Source: Penaeus vannamei
Taxonomy: Eukaryota > Arthropoda > Malacostraca > Decapoda > Penaeidae
Direction: 5' to 3'
NCBI RefSeq assembly: GCF_042767895.1
Contig: NC_091550.1
Span: 23,528,207-23,592,206 of the forward strand
DNA length: 64,000 bases
This document shows positions 52,379-63,936 of this stretch, piece by piece (position 1 is the first letter of the stretch; every line of letters begins with the position of its first letter). A model generated the notes under the pieces. The model had not been told where the DNA came from, ran no database searches, and saw nothing but the letters and a program-made list of their open reading frames with translations. The position numbers and the translations under genes were made by a program.

Positions 52379-53150
52379 CTATGACTTAGTTGATCTACAA
52401 GTGATAATGGTTACAGTACGTTTTGGAGAATTTGAAGGGGAAGGGGTATCAGGAGGTGGAGAATCTGGGGAAGGGATAGTTGTGACATATTCTGGAGGGA
52501 GTGGAAGGGACAGAATGGATGGAGGGAAGGTTAATGTAGGTGTAGTTGGAGCTGAGGGGGATGGGTTATGTTGGGAGGGAGCAGGAAAAAGGGGTGTAGG
52601 GGGAATATGAGTAGGAGGAGGATGGATATTGGGAAGATGGATATTGGCAGTCACTTTGGGTGTGGAGGGAGCAGGAGTTGTGGAATCTGAGGATGGATGA
52701 GGGTTTCTCCGGTGTCACTTTGTGACTCGAGCAGATAGTTTTGAATATCTTCCATAGTTTCTGTAGTGGAGTTGGTTGGAGAGTTTTGTGAGACAAAGGT
52801 TTCTTATGAGGAGGGAAAAAGGGAGACTGGTGTCTGAGGAGTAAAGGCAAAGGTAGGTGGAGGTGAGTGTGTAGTAGGAGAAGGGGTGGAACGTTTAGAC
52901 TGTTTACTGTGGGTAGTGTGGGGAGGGAGAGGGGAAGGTGTTAGGGCTGTAGTAGAGATTGGAGTGTCTGGATTTAGAGTGGCAAAAGAATTTGACTGGG
53001 GAAGATAGGATGGAGAAGTGGAATTGAGGAAGTAAGTAGGTATAGGGGAGGGTGTAGGAACATCTTGGAAGGGATGAGGAGGGGCTGAGCAAGCGACATT
53101 ACTAGAGAATGGAGTATGAGAGAAACCTCTTTGACATGCTTCCTATCTAG
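52379..53150 (-). pseudogene. LINE M0 ORF1, C-terminal part
   Basis: Reads as the ORF1 segment after the zinc knuckles (FSHTPFSSN), then Pro/Ser/Thr-rich sequence ending in NSPKRTVTIITC. A stop (cta on +) replaces a codon near 53145, and frame changes occur near 52720 and 52830. Confidence 0.72.
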
Positions 53151-53454
53151 CTTCCTGCAGCTGCTGTAATTCAGTGAAAAAGATGAACAACTAAGTTTGC
53201 AGGCATATAGAAAAGGCTGAACTTACAGTGCACACACATTTATAAAAGGTTTTTGAATTACAACAAACCAAAGATGTTATATACAGTGTCTATACAATAA
53301 ATAGTACTAAAAGATCAAATCTATTACTATATAACTTTTTTATTGCAGTATGAGTTAGAGATTTATAACACCATGGAACAAAATACTGAGTAACTCTATA
53401 AAAATTTGGTTGTCAACATTAACATCTATGACCCAGATGATGTGACCATCATGT

Positions 53455-54050
53455 CATGAAAAAATATGGCTTGGGGGAGGGTGATGTGAACATGCCATCA
53501 TAGGAAAATTTGGCTGCAGGCTGGGGTGACACGAACTTGCAGGTGTGAGCATTTTGCCTGCAGGCTAGGTAGATGGAGAAGACTCAAAACTCTTGGAAGG
53601 TGATTAGACTCATTTGGTGCTTAGGAAGGGGTTCTTGCATTATTCCCATTGATAAACGAGTGTTGAATGAAATGTCTCTGAGCCTTGACTGGAAGAGCAC
53701 CAGCTCCAGGGGGGACACAATTTACATACTCAGGATCCTGTTCCTGCCCGCCATGACCAGTGGCACAGGTTGTATTACAGAAAATTTAATATTACCCAAA
53801 AAACATTTCAAAATTACTCAAATAACAAATTGTTATTTATAGTTATTATTATTGCACAGGGTTATGGACTACCTAGAGCAATGAAGTGGAGTCTGTATGA
53901 GGAAAATAGTGTATTATCATCTCAATAAAGCAAATCATGTCACAAATATAGACAGGAAAATGGCATAAAAGCTAAAAATGCTTATGTAAAAACAAAAACA
54001 AAATAACATTGCAAAGGGGAGGCATGGGGTCATGTTACTGTGCACAAGTG
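53455..54050 (+). repeat. Dispersed repeat, copy A
   Basis: Aligns by eye over ~570 bp with 58435-59010, in the same orientation. Shared blocks are gtgaacatgccatcat, gcattattcccat, tgactggaagag, ggttgtatt(a/t)cagaaaat and ggggaggca. No ORF or terminal repeat is obvious, so the class is unknown. Confidence 0.7.
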
Positions 54051-54499
54051 TTCACATGCGCCTGGCCTATAAGCCGCACACCTGTCAGAGTGGCCATTCA
54101 CTAAATCCTATCATGACAGGGCCAGAATTTTCTGAGAAGTAATCATTACACGACAGTATAGCCTTTTTGGCAGGGTGTGTGCTATGTACAACTGGCCCAC
54201 TAACTTGCTCATTAAAGCAAGTCATGATGCATATTTACCTCATACATCATGATGTCATGATGGCTATAGCTGTACCAGTTCATAAGGGGTTAAGCCTAAT
54301 GCCCAATTTTGGGCCACTTGATGGTAGGAAAGCATCCGGGTCCATTGGGTTAATGTATAATCAATAAACAGTCAAACAATAGCAAAGATAATAGATATAA
54401 TATGCATACTAGAGTGAATACAGGCCTGTGTGATCTTCACAAATGAATTTTTAATGTCTTGGTAAAATATATAAACATAGTATCTAAATGTACAGTAAT

Positions 54500-54625
54500 C
54501 ACGTGCGTGTGTGTGCACATGCACACGCACACGCACACGCACACACATACAGACACACACACACATGCATGCGTGTGCACACACACGCATGCACGCATGC
54601 ACAAACACACACACACACGCACACA
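54500..54625. repeat. (CA)n / (CGCA)n microsatellite
   Basis: About 125 bp of CA-rich dinucleotides with CG, TG and CATGCA interruptions, located ~90 bp beyond the NFS1 stop codon and so perhaps within its 3' UTR. Confidence 0.9.
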
Positions 54626-54713
54626 ATTTACAATCTTAATTTTCATTTAGATCTCAAAAACAATAAACAGCTATAGTACAACTGGTTACAAGCAAACACT
54701 TTTGTTATGTGTG

Positions 54714-57700
54714 CTAATGCTGTGACCACTGGATGCTCTTCAGATCGATGCCTTCTTGAACCATTTCCCACAGAGGACTGTAAAGGTGCACAAAAAATAT
54801 AAATTAATGTTTATAGGAATAAGTTTCAATACTTTACAAAACAACATAATTTTGCTTTCTAACCGAAGTCTTCCTCTTTTACAATATATATGTCAAAGCT
54901 ATTATTCTATATCAAGATTTTCCATTCACACTACCTAAAAACTCATATAAAACCTAATTCTGCTTGCTACAGAAATAGAAATTTCCTTTTAAATGATCCA
55001 AAACTGTACTGAATAAGCTATCAAATGTATTCATCTTTTGCCAGTATAAATCCCATTCACTTAAAAGATTCAGATAATATAAAAACACCTTCAAGAAAAA
55101 GAAGCCAATTGCACATACCAAAAGGCAATATATATATCCTGAAATATCATACTACTCACCTCATTTCTCTTAGTCTTTTCACATGCTCCACACACTTATC
55201 AGCTGTGTATTGAACTTCTTTCTCTGTGGTAAATCGTCCTATGCCAAACCGAATGGATGAGTGGGCCAGGTCCTCCTCTGTTCCAATGGCCCTTAAAACA
55301 TATGAAGGCTCCAGAGAGGCACTAGTGCAAGCCGACCCAGAGGAGAGTGCCACGTCCTTCAGTGCCATCAGTAAACTTTCACCTAGAATAAATGAAACAG
55401 TACACATTAACAGAATTCTAGAAACAGTTTTCTGGAAGAAATACTGCATAATCCTTAGCACAGAACATCTGCTACCTCCATTCTTTCAAATGCTTTTCTC
55501 ACCTTCCACAAAAGCAAAGGAGAGATTTACACAGCCAGGGTACGTGTGTTCTGTATCACCATTCCTGATGACATTGGGCACTCTTGACGTAATAGAGTGA
55601 ACCAGTATGTCTGACAGCTTTCTTATATGTTGTGAATCATACTCCATCTCCTTTTTTGCAATTTCACATGCTTCACCTAAGCCAACAACAAGAGGGGTTG
55701 GCACAGTTCCAGATCTGGAGATACAGTGGAAATGGAGGGTGAGTTCTCTGTCCTTGATTCATGTTATAAAAAGAAGAAGAAGAAGAAGAAAATACTATTT
55801 GCTCACTGCCACTAGGTTATGTCCAATCATCTCATGATCAAAACTCCTACATGTTTAATCATGTCATGCACCTGGGTCTTGTTGGTTAGCCATAAGCTCA
55901 GGCTTGAAGTAGCATGTGCTAATGCCAAACATTATTAAAATTTTACCCCATCATGGATGATTTAAGATATGATATGAGGTAGTAGAGCATTTAAACAAAA
56001 GGTATAAATTTGACATTCAGATTCCTGACAAAATCATAACTGTCCAATATAGTCCTATGAAGTCAAAAAAGAGAAGAGGTATATTCTATTAATCAAAAAT
56101 AAAAAACACTATAATAGAAAATAGTAAGATGACAGGAGGAACAATTACCTCATGCCACGTTCTTGTCCACCGCCACTCATCAAGGCCTCTACACGTACCC
56201 TGGGGCGGCGGCGCACATATAGACAACCAATGCCCTTGGGCCCATAAATCTTGTGACCACTGAAAAAGAAGTACATGTGAATGTTTCAATAATTTTATTG
56301 GTGCAAAATATTCCTTGTTTTATAATTTTTATATTGATATAAGTGAAATCTCAAATGACAAAAACCATAATATATAAAAGCATCTAGATGAAAGTTATAT
56401 GATAAAACAGAAGGCCAAATAAAATTTTTGTTAATATAGTGTCTCTGAAGGGGGAGGAGATGGGGATGAAAGAAAAATGGCCTTAAGGATCTTTTAGAGG
56501 TTTTAAAAGGGAACAAATGGGGGAAGACAAATAAAAAGGACATGAATTCGAACACTACACTTCTAAACATGTTTTACCTGATAGACATTAGGTCAATATT
56601 CTGTTCATTCACACTGATGGGTATCTTACCCACAGCCTGAGCAGCATCTGTGTGGAAAAATATCTTGCGAGAGCGGCACAATGCACCTATCTCTCTGAAA
56701 GATACATTTACTTTTATCAGAAATGAAGATTCAAGCAAATATACAAATAATCTCATATACAACATAATTTTCTTTTCTGTATCTCTGACAATAAAAGTGT
56801 AAGTATTTTTTTTTATCATAATTCAATCAGTATACTTCCTCTACTATTTCATAACATAACCTAATGGACATAACTTAGAATTTCTCATTTGTCAAGGATT
56901 AATTTACTGCAGCCCAGACCCATTCAAGCTTGAAAAATAAATTAATGCAATATTATCTCAAAGCATATCCTCTTTACTTACTTGACAGGCTGAACAACTC
57001 CAATTTCATTATTAACCATCATAACAGACACCAGTGCAGTATCAGGTCTGATGGCTGCTTCTAGTTCTTCAAGAGAAATCAGACCTGTTGACTGTACTGG
57101 AAGATAGGTTATATCCCAGCCTTCATTTTCAAGAGCACGGCAGGAATCTAGGACGCATTTATGTTCCTGTTGAAATACACCTAATGCTTCACAAGGAGAT
57201 TGGACAGATTTTGAAATCTTTAACCCATTGATGCAAAGTAATTTCAATGTCCACTGTTTTTTTTTTTTTTTTTTTTTTTTTTGTGCTCAGTCACTAAACA
57301 GTCAAAAAGTAGATATATCCCTAATCCTTGAATTTTCTTATGATTTTTCAATGCTAGTATTATTACTATAATCACTACTGACATTGGGATTATTAAAATC
57401 ATATTATCAATACCAAGGGAAAAAGATATAAAAGAATTAATTCTATAAAAAAATAAAGGAAATGGGCAAACAGGTGAGATCAGGTTGGGCTAGGAATTAA
57501 CTCACTGAGCCATCTATGTGTAAGAAAATTAGTAAACTAAAATCACAGTGGACATGGCATAAATTATTGATATCCCAGCTTCTCTGGGTTAAACAAAGAC
57601 TTTATCTCAAAATGAAAATCTTAAAATCCAAACAAAACCAATATATGTGTGAATGCAGAAAGACACAGATTCACTTGCATGTTTGCACACACATGCACAT

Positions 57701-60700
57701 ACACAAACATACTTTTATTAAAAGCTATACACTTTAGATACCAACTTACTGTTTGAGTTGTGATTACGTGGCGTTTCTTGGACCTGTAAAATCTGGCAAC
57801 GCCTTTGACACTGATGTTATTACTCTCTGTGGCTCCTGATGTAAATATAATTTCTTTTTTGTCTGCCCCAATGAGTTCAGCAACTTGCTAATGAAAAAGA
57901 AAAATATAAATAAGTAAACAAAGATTTCCATCTGTACAGCAAACATAAATATCAGTTTATAGGGATTTGAACACATTAAAACCTGTTATTTTTGTTCTGA
58001 GACAATGTATTAAGAATTCAGGTATATTACAAATACTCTACCTTACCTGTCTAGCTTTTTCCATTGCTTTCTCACTGTCCCAACCATAGGCATGAGTGCG
58101 AGAGTGAGGATTTCCATATTGGTGCGTAAGATAAGGTAACATAGCATCTAGTACACGTGGGTCTAATGGAGTGGTGGCCTGGGCATCTAAGTACAAGGGA
58201 CGCAGTTCAGATTCAACCTCAGCTTGTCCCACTGCTACATTTCGAACATGAGAAGTGCCTGTAGTAATAAATATATATCATAAATCTATTATGTGCATAA
58301 TGATTTAATTACTGAAATTATGGATGACATCTAGAATGAAAATTTAAAGATAAAAGAAAACAAGTGGGTAACCCTTGACATGCATGCTAAAAGTGGCAAA
58401 TAAATAACTCCTTATGGGCATTTGAAATCCTAGGCTGATCTTATGATGTCATCTGGGTCAAGGGCCAGGTTAAGTGAACATGCCATCATCAGACAAAATG
58501 GCTGCAGGCTGGTTGACGTGAACTTGCCGTCATGAGCGAAGGCCTGGGTGACAGGGAAGACTTGCCACAAATGCACAAATCTCTTGGAGTGTGATTTGAC
58601 ACATTTGGTTCTTAGAAGGGGGCTTTAGCATTATTCCCATAAATAAATGAATGTGGAATGTAAGGTCTGTAAGCTGTGACTGGAAGAGAGTAGTCTCCAG
58701 GAAGGATGTCATTTCTATGCTGAGCACCGTATTCCTGGCTGCTGTCACCAGCAGCATAGGTTGTATTTCAGAAAATAGAAAATTATAAAAAAATAACATA
58801 CAACACAAATAACCAAATGTTCCATATTTTCTTTTTCTTGCACTGAGTTATTTACTACATAGACATATGATATGGAGTCTGTACAAAGGAAATAAGCTAT
58901 TACCATCTGGATAAAGCAAATCAAAAGACAAATATGGCCATTGTAAAAATGACAAAAAAAGCTAAAACAACTTTGAGAAGGGGAGGCACAGAGCTTTGTC
59001 ACCACTCATGGGTGTTGCCTACTTTTGTAATCCACTGCTTGTATTTTCGGCAATGATTTCCATGATGCAAATGGATTCAACAGGTTAAAATATAGTGGCT
59101 ATGCAGAAGAAATAGGTATTAGAAATTATTACAGCTTGATATCTAAGCCCATCAAAGTGCCCTAAATACCAAAGTAAGTGATTAGAAACCAAGCAATTCA
59201 GCCAGTGAACAGAAGCTAAGAAAATTTTGGTGATTCATTATATAAAGGTGCTTTTCAGTATGCAAATTATTTGCAGAACCAAATGCAGTATTTGACTGAG
59301 CAAACTATATCCCCCCATCCGTTTCAGGTTGCTCACTAGAGAATATGTAGAATGCTTTGTATAAATACATCAAGGTAGGGCAATGTTGGTTTATTGGTTG
59401 GGACATTTTGTATGAAGATTGTGGTGGTCTTGGGAGCTTTGGATGGGTAGAATTCCTGAAAATTGGCACATTGCTCAAAAGGCTTTCAAAGATGCCAGCA
59501 CGTCCTTAAGTTCACTAGTAGATTTTCAGTATTTTTTGTGCTGGTTTTTATGCATTTTTGTTCTAATTCTTATTTGGTAACTTTTTTGAACAGCGGCTCA
59601 TAATGGATCATGACAATGTTTTGGGTCAATGATTTCTTATCACTCTCTAGTATCCAAATATATTGAAATTGTGCAGGAACCATGCAAGCTCCCACATTCT
59701 TGGCCCAGATAGCAGGGGAGGGCATGAAGGGTACCAGGTTGAAATATAAATAATATACACAAAATCAGTCACTATATTGTCTAATACAGGGGGCTGTACC
59801 CTGTGCTACCCCCCACATGAGATCTGCTGCCCTCTGACCCCCACCGGGGAAAATAAGGAATACTCCATGTATTTGCGTCAGGAGAGAGTGTTGGACAGAC
59901 TTGGTCACTTACTGTGTTCCATTGTGGGTGTTAGTTCGCAACAGACCACCATGAAATGGGTGTTGGGGTATATCAGAACCCCATGATATAGGTGTTGGTG
60001 CGCATCAGAACCCCATGAGATGGGTGCTGGGGCGCATCAGACCCCCATGAGATAGGTGTTAAGGTGCATCAGACACACCCATAGGGTATCCACTGGGGGC
60101 ACAGCTCCCTGCATTAGACAATATAGGGACTGATTCTGAGAATATTATTCATATATTGTCTACAATTTCCCTAGTACTTTTCATGCCCTCCCCTGTTATC
60201 AGAGGTATGATTGGTGCAAATGGAGGGGATTCCATGCAATAATTTCAATATATTTCTATACTAAAGAATGAGAGAAATTTATCAATGACAAAATCGTGAT
60301 CCATTATGAGCTGCTATTCTGAATAATCGCCTCTTATTTCAGCCTGTTTTACCCTGTAATTTCCCAGATATACTTCATGCCCTCCCCTGCTATCATTACT
60401 TATCACATTAAGATTGTTGGCTGTAACTGCGATGGAAATGATCATCAGATTCGTTCTCATTACACTAGAATTAATTTGATAATATGAATATTGTCATAGT
60501 TTTTCATAATGGGCTCTGGGACACTTACGTGTCCAATAACTTCATTATTATTGAGCTGCAGTTGATCATAGAAGATAAGTTTCTTAGAATCACTCGCTCT
60601 ATCATTTGCATATATTATTATGTCTAAACAATGGCTGTATGGAATTTGACCTGTATCATTATTTTTAAAGAACTGTTTTACTCAGATGTAATTAGGAAAT

Positions 60701-61074
60701 AAGTACCATCAAACTCCTGTAAACCCCTGAAATATGTACAAAATTGTTTAAAAAGGTAATTGTTGCTGAGAGCGAGGCACCCTTTCCTACCTTCTACGCA
60801 TTTTATTTCACTCTATCTTTGTGCGTCCGTCTCCGTAATCTCAACCTGCGTCGCTTTCAGTAACTTAAACCAAAAAGAATCGTGTATATCTACAGTATAT
60901 TCAATATATGTCAATTGATGCATAGCCTGCACAGGATTATCCAGTGTAAGATATATAATCGTGATTATGCAATATTTTGGAACCTAATTTCTTACCCAAA
61001 AATCGTGCGAAAATGCCTCCAGTTCTTCCCTTAAATGCATTCCTCAAGCCTGAGCAAATAGAGCTGGCCAACAT
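54714..61074 (-). CDS. NFS1: Mitochondrial cysteine desulfurase NFS1, complete, nine exons
   Basis: Coding exons: 61074-60996, 58258-58047, 57887-57750, 57166-56982, 56694-56578, 56259-56149, 55714-55503, 55382-55160 and 54777-54714. All borders are GT/AG with matching phases, giving 446 aa. Exon 1 starts [10 protein letters not shown] and is basic with no acidic residues, as expected of a mitochondrial presequence. The PLP-binding lysine sits in [10 protein letters not shown] (K247), the cofactor-site histidine motif is [11 protein letters not shown], and the catalytic cysteine is in [14 protein letters not shown] (C370). The C-terminus is [11 protein letters not shown]1 is a PLP enzyme that takes sulfur from cysteine and delivers it to the ISCU scaffold, with ISD11 and frataxin, for Fe-S cluster and thio-cofactor synthesis. 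Length and residues fit the family (human is slightly longer). Exon 1 is assigned by its start, phase-1 splice match and presequence character. Confidence 0.97.
58435..59010 (+). repeat. Dispersed repeat, copy B, in NFS1 intron 1
   Basis: Sister of 53455-54050 with perhaps 75-80% identity by eye. It lies in the 2.74 kb first intron, and the pair brackets exons 2-9 of NFS1. Confidence 0.7.
59582..60328. mobile_element. Fold-back / MITE-like element in NFS1 intron 1
   Basis: The left ~245 bp (from gaacagcggctcataatggatca) is the inverse of the right ~245 bp (to tgatccattatgagctgctattc). Shared blocks include atatattgaaatt, caggggagggcatga, and a core with caatatag and cctgcattagac/gtctaatacagg. 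Between the arms lies a short 32-bp tandem array. The G-rich start of the core (cagggggctgt...cccccaccgggg) resembles the fold-back at 13940-14744. Confidence 0.75.
59945..60075 (+). repeat. Four tandem 32-bp units
   Basis: The motif ccatga(g/t)at(a/g)ggtg recurs with ATG at 59951, 59983, 60015 and 60047, exactly 32 bp apart, each followed by gcatcaga-type sequence. It is the loop of the fold-back element. Confidence 0.85.
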
Positions 61075-61300
61075 AGAGTGGGCCAACATCGTAACAGTTT
61101 CTTGTGACAGAAATGCAAAGGACAGATCTAGACGTGTGCACTGCGCTTTTCGGGCGACGACTAGCTGTTTACATCACGCGGGCGTTCGCCGAGGCCACAG
61201 CCGGATCCGGATTCGCCAGACGGAAATTTATTTACACGATTCTCGCGTTCGTGTAGGTCTGTGGCCAGAGTCGGCTTCGCATATTGCTTGACATAAACAA
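61075..61300. promoter_or_regulatory. CpG-rich, candidate bidirectional promoter of NFS1 and PIGW
   Basis: Immediately above the NFS1 start codon, CpG density rises sharply against an AT-rich background (for example gcgggcgttcgccgagg and gattctcgcgttcg). The next gene on the right, PIGW, points the other way with its first coding ATG ~1 kb off and a splice acceptor just before it, implying an upstream non-coding exon. No TATA box is clear. Promoter function is inferred. Confidence 0.5.
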
Positions 61301-62084
61301 ACCTATTTTGAAATATTTACTGTGTCTAAAACACATTTTGATGCCGACTGTCTAAATGGTCATCTTGTTACTTAAATGTTAATTTGATGCTGCTTCAATT
61401 TTCATGTTGAATTACAAATTGGTCAGAGTGGTAATCGCATATATTATTTAAGTAACAACCATAACTTCTTGAACCAACAAAAATAACACTACAAATGCTC
61501 ACTAAGATGCTGTAGGGATCGGGCATTCTAAGAAATGATAAGAAGGATCTTATAGAAGTGTTCAAAACGGGACTCACTCTTGAGTATACTGGTAATGTTC
61601 CCTAAATCACGAGGAAAGCGTTCAAATTTGTGATTATGCTGATATCTATTATAACGGTACAGGCCAATTTTCTGCCAACCTTCTTTTAGACGAAAAATAA
61701 TATATGATTCGAATCTAAAACTAGGATGACTGGCCAGCACGTCAAGTAAGCCAACTATGGTTAACATGTAATAGTAGAAGAAAAGCAATACTTTTTGACA
61801 AAATATCCCATTATTTGACATGTGGCTGACCATTGACTTGCAATGTAAGGGAAGGTTGGTTGAACTAACCAATTTCCTAATTCTTCAAGTCAGGCTCTTG
61901 CTAGACCCTGTCCATATATCCTGTTATCTATCATATGCTATGAAAAAGCATGAATTTTGCCCATCAGATCAGTAACAGTGAGTCATTAGGTAGAATACCA
62001 CCTAAAAAATAATACAATTAAACCAGAATTGACACTGATATTATTAAGGTATATCCCTACTCACTTTGATATTTTTTTCAACAG
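61301..62084 (+). other. Probable 5' intron of PIGW, nothing else recognised
   Basis: AT-rich sequence ending in a good polypyrimidine tract and acceptor (tatttttttcaacag, AG at 62083-62084). A 114-codon open frame on the minus strand (61528-61872) has no recognisable motif and no supporting splice context; I do not call it. Confidence 0.5.
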
Positions 62085-62090
62085 TCAATC

Positions 62091-63818
62091 ATGAACGACT
62101 CCATATCAGTGCGAGAAGCCCATGAGGCTTTTGTGACGGGACACACTGGTTCAACAGCTATTGATGTTATATTGGCAATATTTCCTGTAATTCCTGCATC
62201 TTTTCTTGCTGCTTGTTTTGTGAAGGGACGTATGGGATGGTAAGTAATGGAAAAGGAATTTGTTTCATTATGTTGGAGCAATTTTCATCATTGTTATTGT
62301 TATCATTATTATTTTATTAATACTAATTTTATAATTTTTTTCTTTCTTTTTTTTCATTTTAATTTTCTCTCTTATTTTTATTTTTATCAACATCTTAATT
62401 TCTATTTTCATTATCATTTTCCTTTTTTTCTCTTTTTGTTTTGGTTTTCTTTCACTTTCATTGTCATCATTATCCTTACTCTTAATGTTATTACTATTAC
62501 TGGCACTATCACTATTACTGTCACTCTAACTTTCATTATCATGAACTGTATTCATGTTGACAAATGTAGAAAAGGTATGAATGAGAATGAATATCTTCCC
62601 AATGCAAGAGATGTATTTGACCAGTTTCAAATATATCTTTGTTAGAAATACATACCAGACGAAGATGTATTAAATGCATCTCTGATATTCATTATCATCA
62701 TCATCATCATCAATATCAATCACCATCATCATCAATCAATCAATCATCATCAAAAATCATTATCATCATCATCATTACCATCATCAGTCATCATCAATCC
62801 ATCATCATCATCACTCATCAATCATCATCATCATCAATCCTCCTCATCATCATCACCATCAATCATCATCATCATCATCAATCAGTTTCAGTAATCATCA
62901 TTATCATTATCATCATCATCAGTCAATATCAGTAATCATCATTATCATTATCATCATCAGTCATCATTATCACCATCATCATCAATCATCACCATCATCT
63001 TCAATCATCATCCATCATCATCATCAGTCACCATCATCATCATCATCATCAATTACCATTATCATCATCATCATTGAGTAGATTCAGAGACCATATGATA
63101 GAGCTCAGAATATGTTCAGGTGTTTAACAGAGTAATTTATTTTGTATTTAATCATGTAGTTTTCTTCTGCATCTCTTTATCCAATACAATAGTAATTTAT
63201 GTTAAAATATATTAATGTCTTGAGTTTCTAGTTTGTAAAATCAATGGGTAATACTATTATATTACCAGGGATATTTTACACAGAATCTCAGCTTCTCTGA
63301 CTTGTGTTTACATTTTTTTTGTCTTCTCCCATTACAGGCTTTGGTTTTTTATAGATAGTCTTTTACTGGTTGTTCCACCTACACTTGGATTTACAGTACT
63401 GGCAAACTATACCCTGGAAGTGAGTGCAGTGCAGATATTGCTTGCTGGTTTAGTCCTAGTATGTACATCTCATCCACTACAGGATTCCTTTCTCAACAAT
63501 TCAAAGGTTTGTTTTTATTCTCAGATATATGTGAGAGAATTGATATAATATTTGAGTTTGATTGTTTGTATAGTTTTGTGTAAGCAATTATTTCTTTTTC
63601 AGATACATAAAAAATATTAGCTATTAGACCATGTTGCAGTTTGTCATGTGAGATTATGTAATCAGCCACATTATTATATCTCTCTGATTGAATTCCTTAT
63701 TAAATTTAATGTTGCCTTTCTTACAGCACTTAGCATGTTTGACTGCAATGAGAGCTATTTTGAATGTAAATACAGCTGTTGCTATCTTGGGTGTGGATTT
63801 TCACAGTTTTCCAAGGAG
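62091..63818 (+). CDS. PIGW: PIGW, GPI-anchor inositol acyltransferase, first three coding exons (partial)
   Basis: Exons 62091-62239 (preceded by a non-coding 6 bp after the acceptor at 62084), 63338-63506 and 63727-63818 join with matching phases (TG|G, phase 0, then AG carried on). The protein begins MNDSISVREAHEAFVTGHTG, the conserved N-terminal motif, and then gives hydrophobic segments (VILAIFPVIPASFLAACF, LLLVVPPTLGFTVLANY, ILLAGLVLVC). The diagnostic TAVAILGVDFHSFPRR closes the third exon. PIGW/GWT1 is a multipass ER membrane enzyme that acylates the inositol of GlcN-PI during GPI-anchor synthesis. The remainder lies beyond the window. Mammalian PIGW has an intronless coding region; here it is split by at least three introns, the second acceptor following a 1.1 kb intron. 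Confidence 0.93.
62689..63074 (+). repeat. (ATC)n/(ATCA)n microsatellite in PIGW intron 1
   Basis: About 385 bp of imperfect TCA/TCAATCA units. The translated poly-His/Ile frame is an artefact. Confidence 0.95.
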
Positions 63819-63871
63819 GTAAAGAAATTATATTTCCTCACAGTTAATCTGTACTTTGTGATACAATTTTG

Positions 63872-63873
<2 letters not shown>

Positions 63874-63932
<59 letters not shown>
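63874..63932. repeat. (TA)n microsatellite in PIGW intron 3
   Basis: An uninterrupted run of TA dinucleotides about 55 bp downstream of the third coding exon. Confidence 0.95.

Positions 63933-63936
<4 letters not shown>

Larger units (their letters stand above)
51849..53153 (-). mobile_element. LINE M0, 5' portion (ORF1 C-terminus and endonuclease start)
   Basis: Minus sense: starts inside ORF1 at the QEAR-x-EACQRGF segment (53150), Pro/Ser-rich ORF1 C-terminus to ~52379, then endonuclease (LQWNIRGFRS... to CLDLSLCS at ~51853), broken by frameshifts. It ends where the M1 5' end begins. The RT-linker fragment at 40301-40990 is the probable downstream continuation. Confidence 0.75.
53154..54713. 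other. Intergenic DNA between the LINE nest and NFS1
   Basis: Contains one dispersed repeat (53455-54050) and a (CA)n/(CGCA)n tract (54500-54625). No gene is visible; cysteine-rich frames across the CA tract are artefacts of the repeat. The NFS1 3' UTR must occupy part of the right edge. Confidence 0.6.

Noticed and set aside
54372..54676. Cys/His-rich small proteins on both strands
   Set aside because: They are translations of the CA/CGCA microsatellite.
60977..61291. Plus-strand 104-codon open frame as a gene
   Set aside because: It lies antisense to NFS1 exon 1 and the CpG-rich region, with no domain or splice support.
61528..61872. A 114-codon minus-strand frame as an exon
   Set aside because: No recognisable motif and no consistent splice sites; it falls in the probable PIGW 5' intron.
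62639..62935. Poly-His/Ile small protein
   Set aside because: It is a translation of the (ATC)n repeat in PIGW intron 1.
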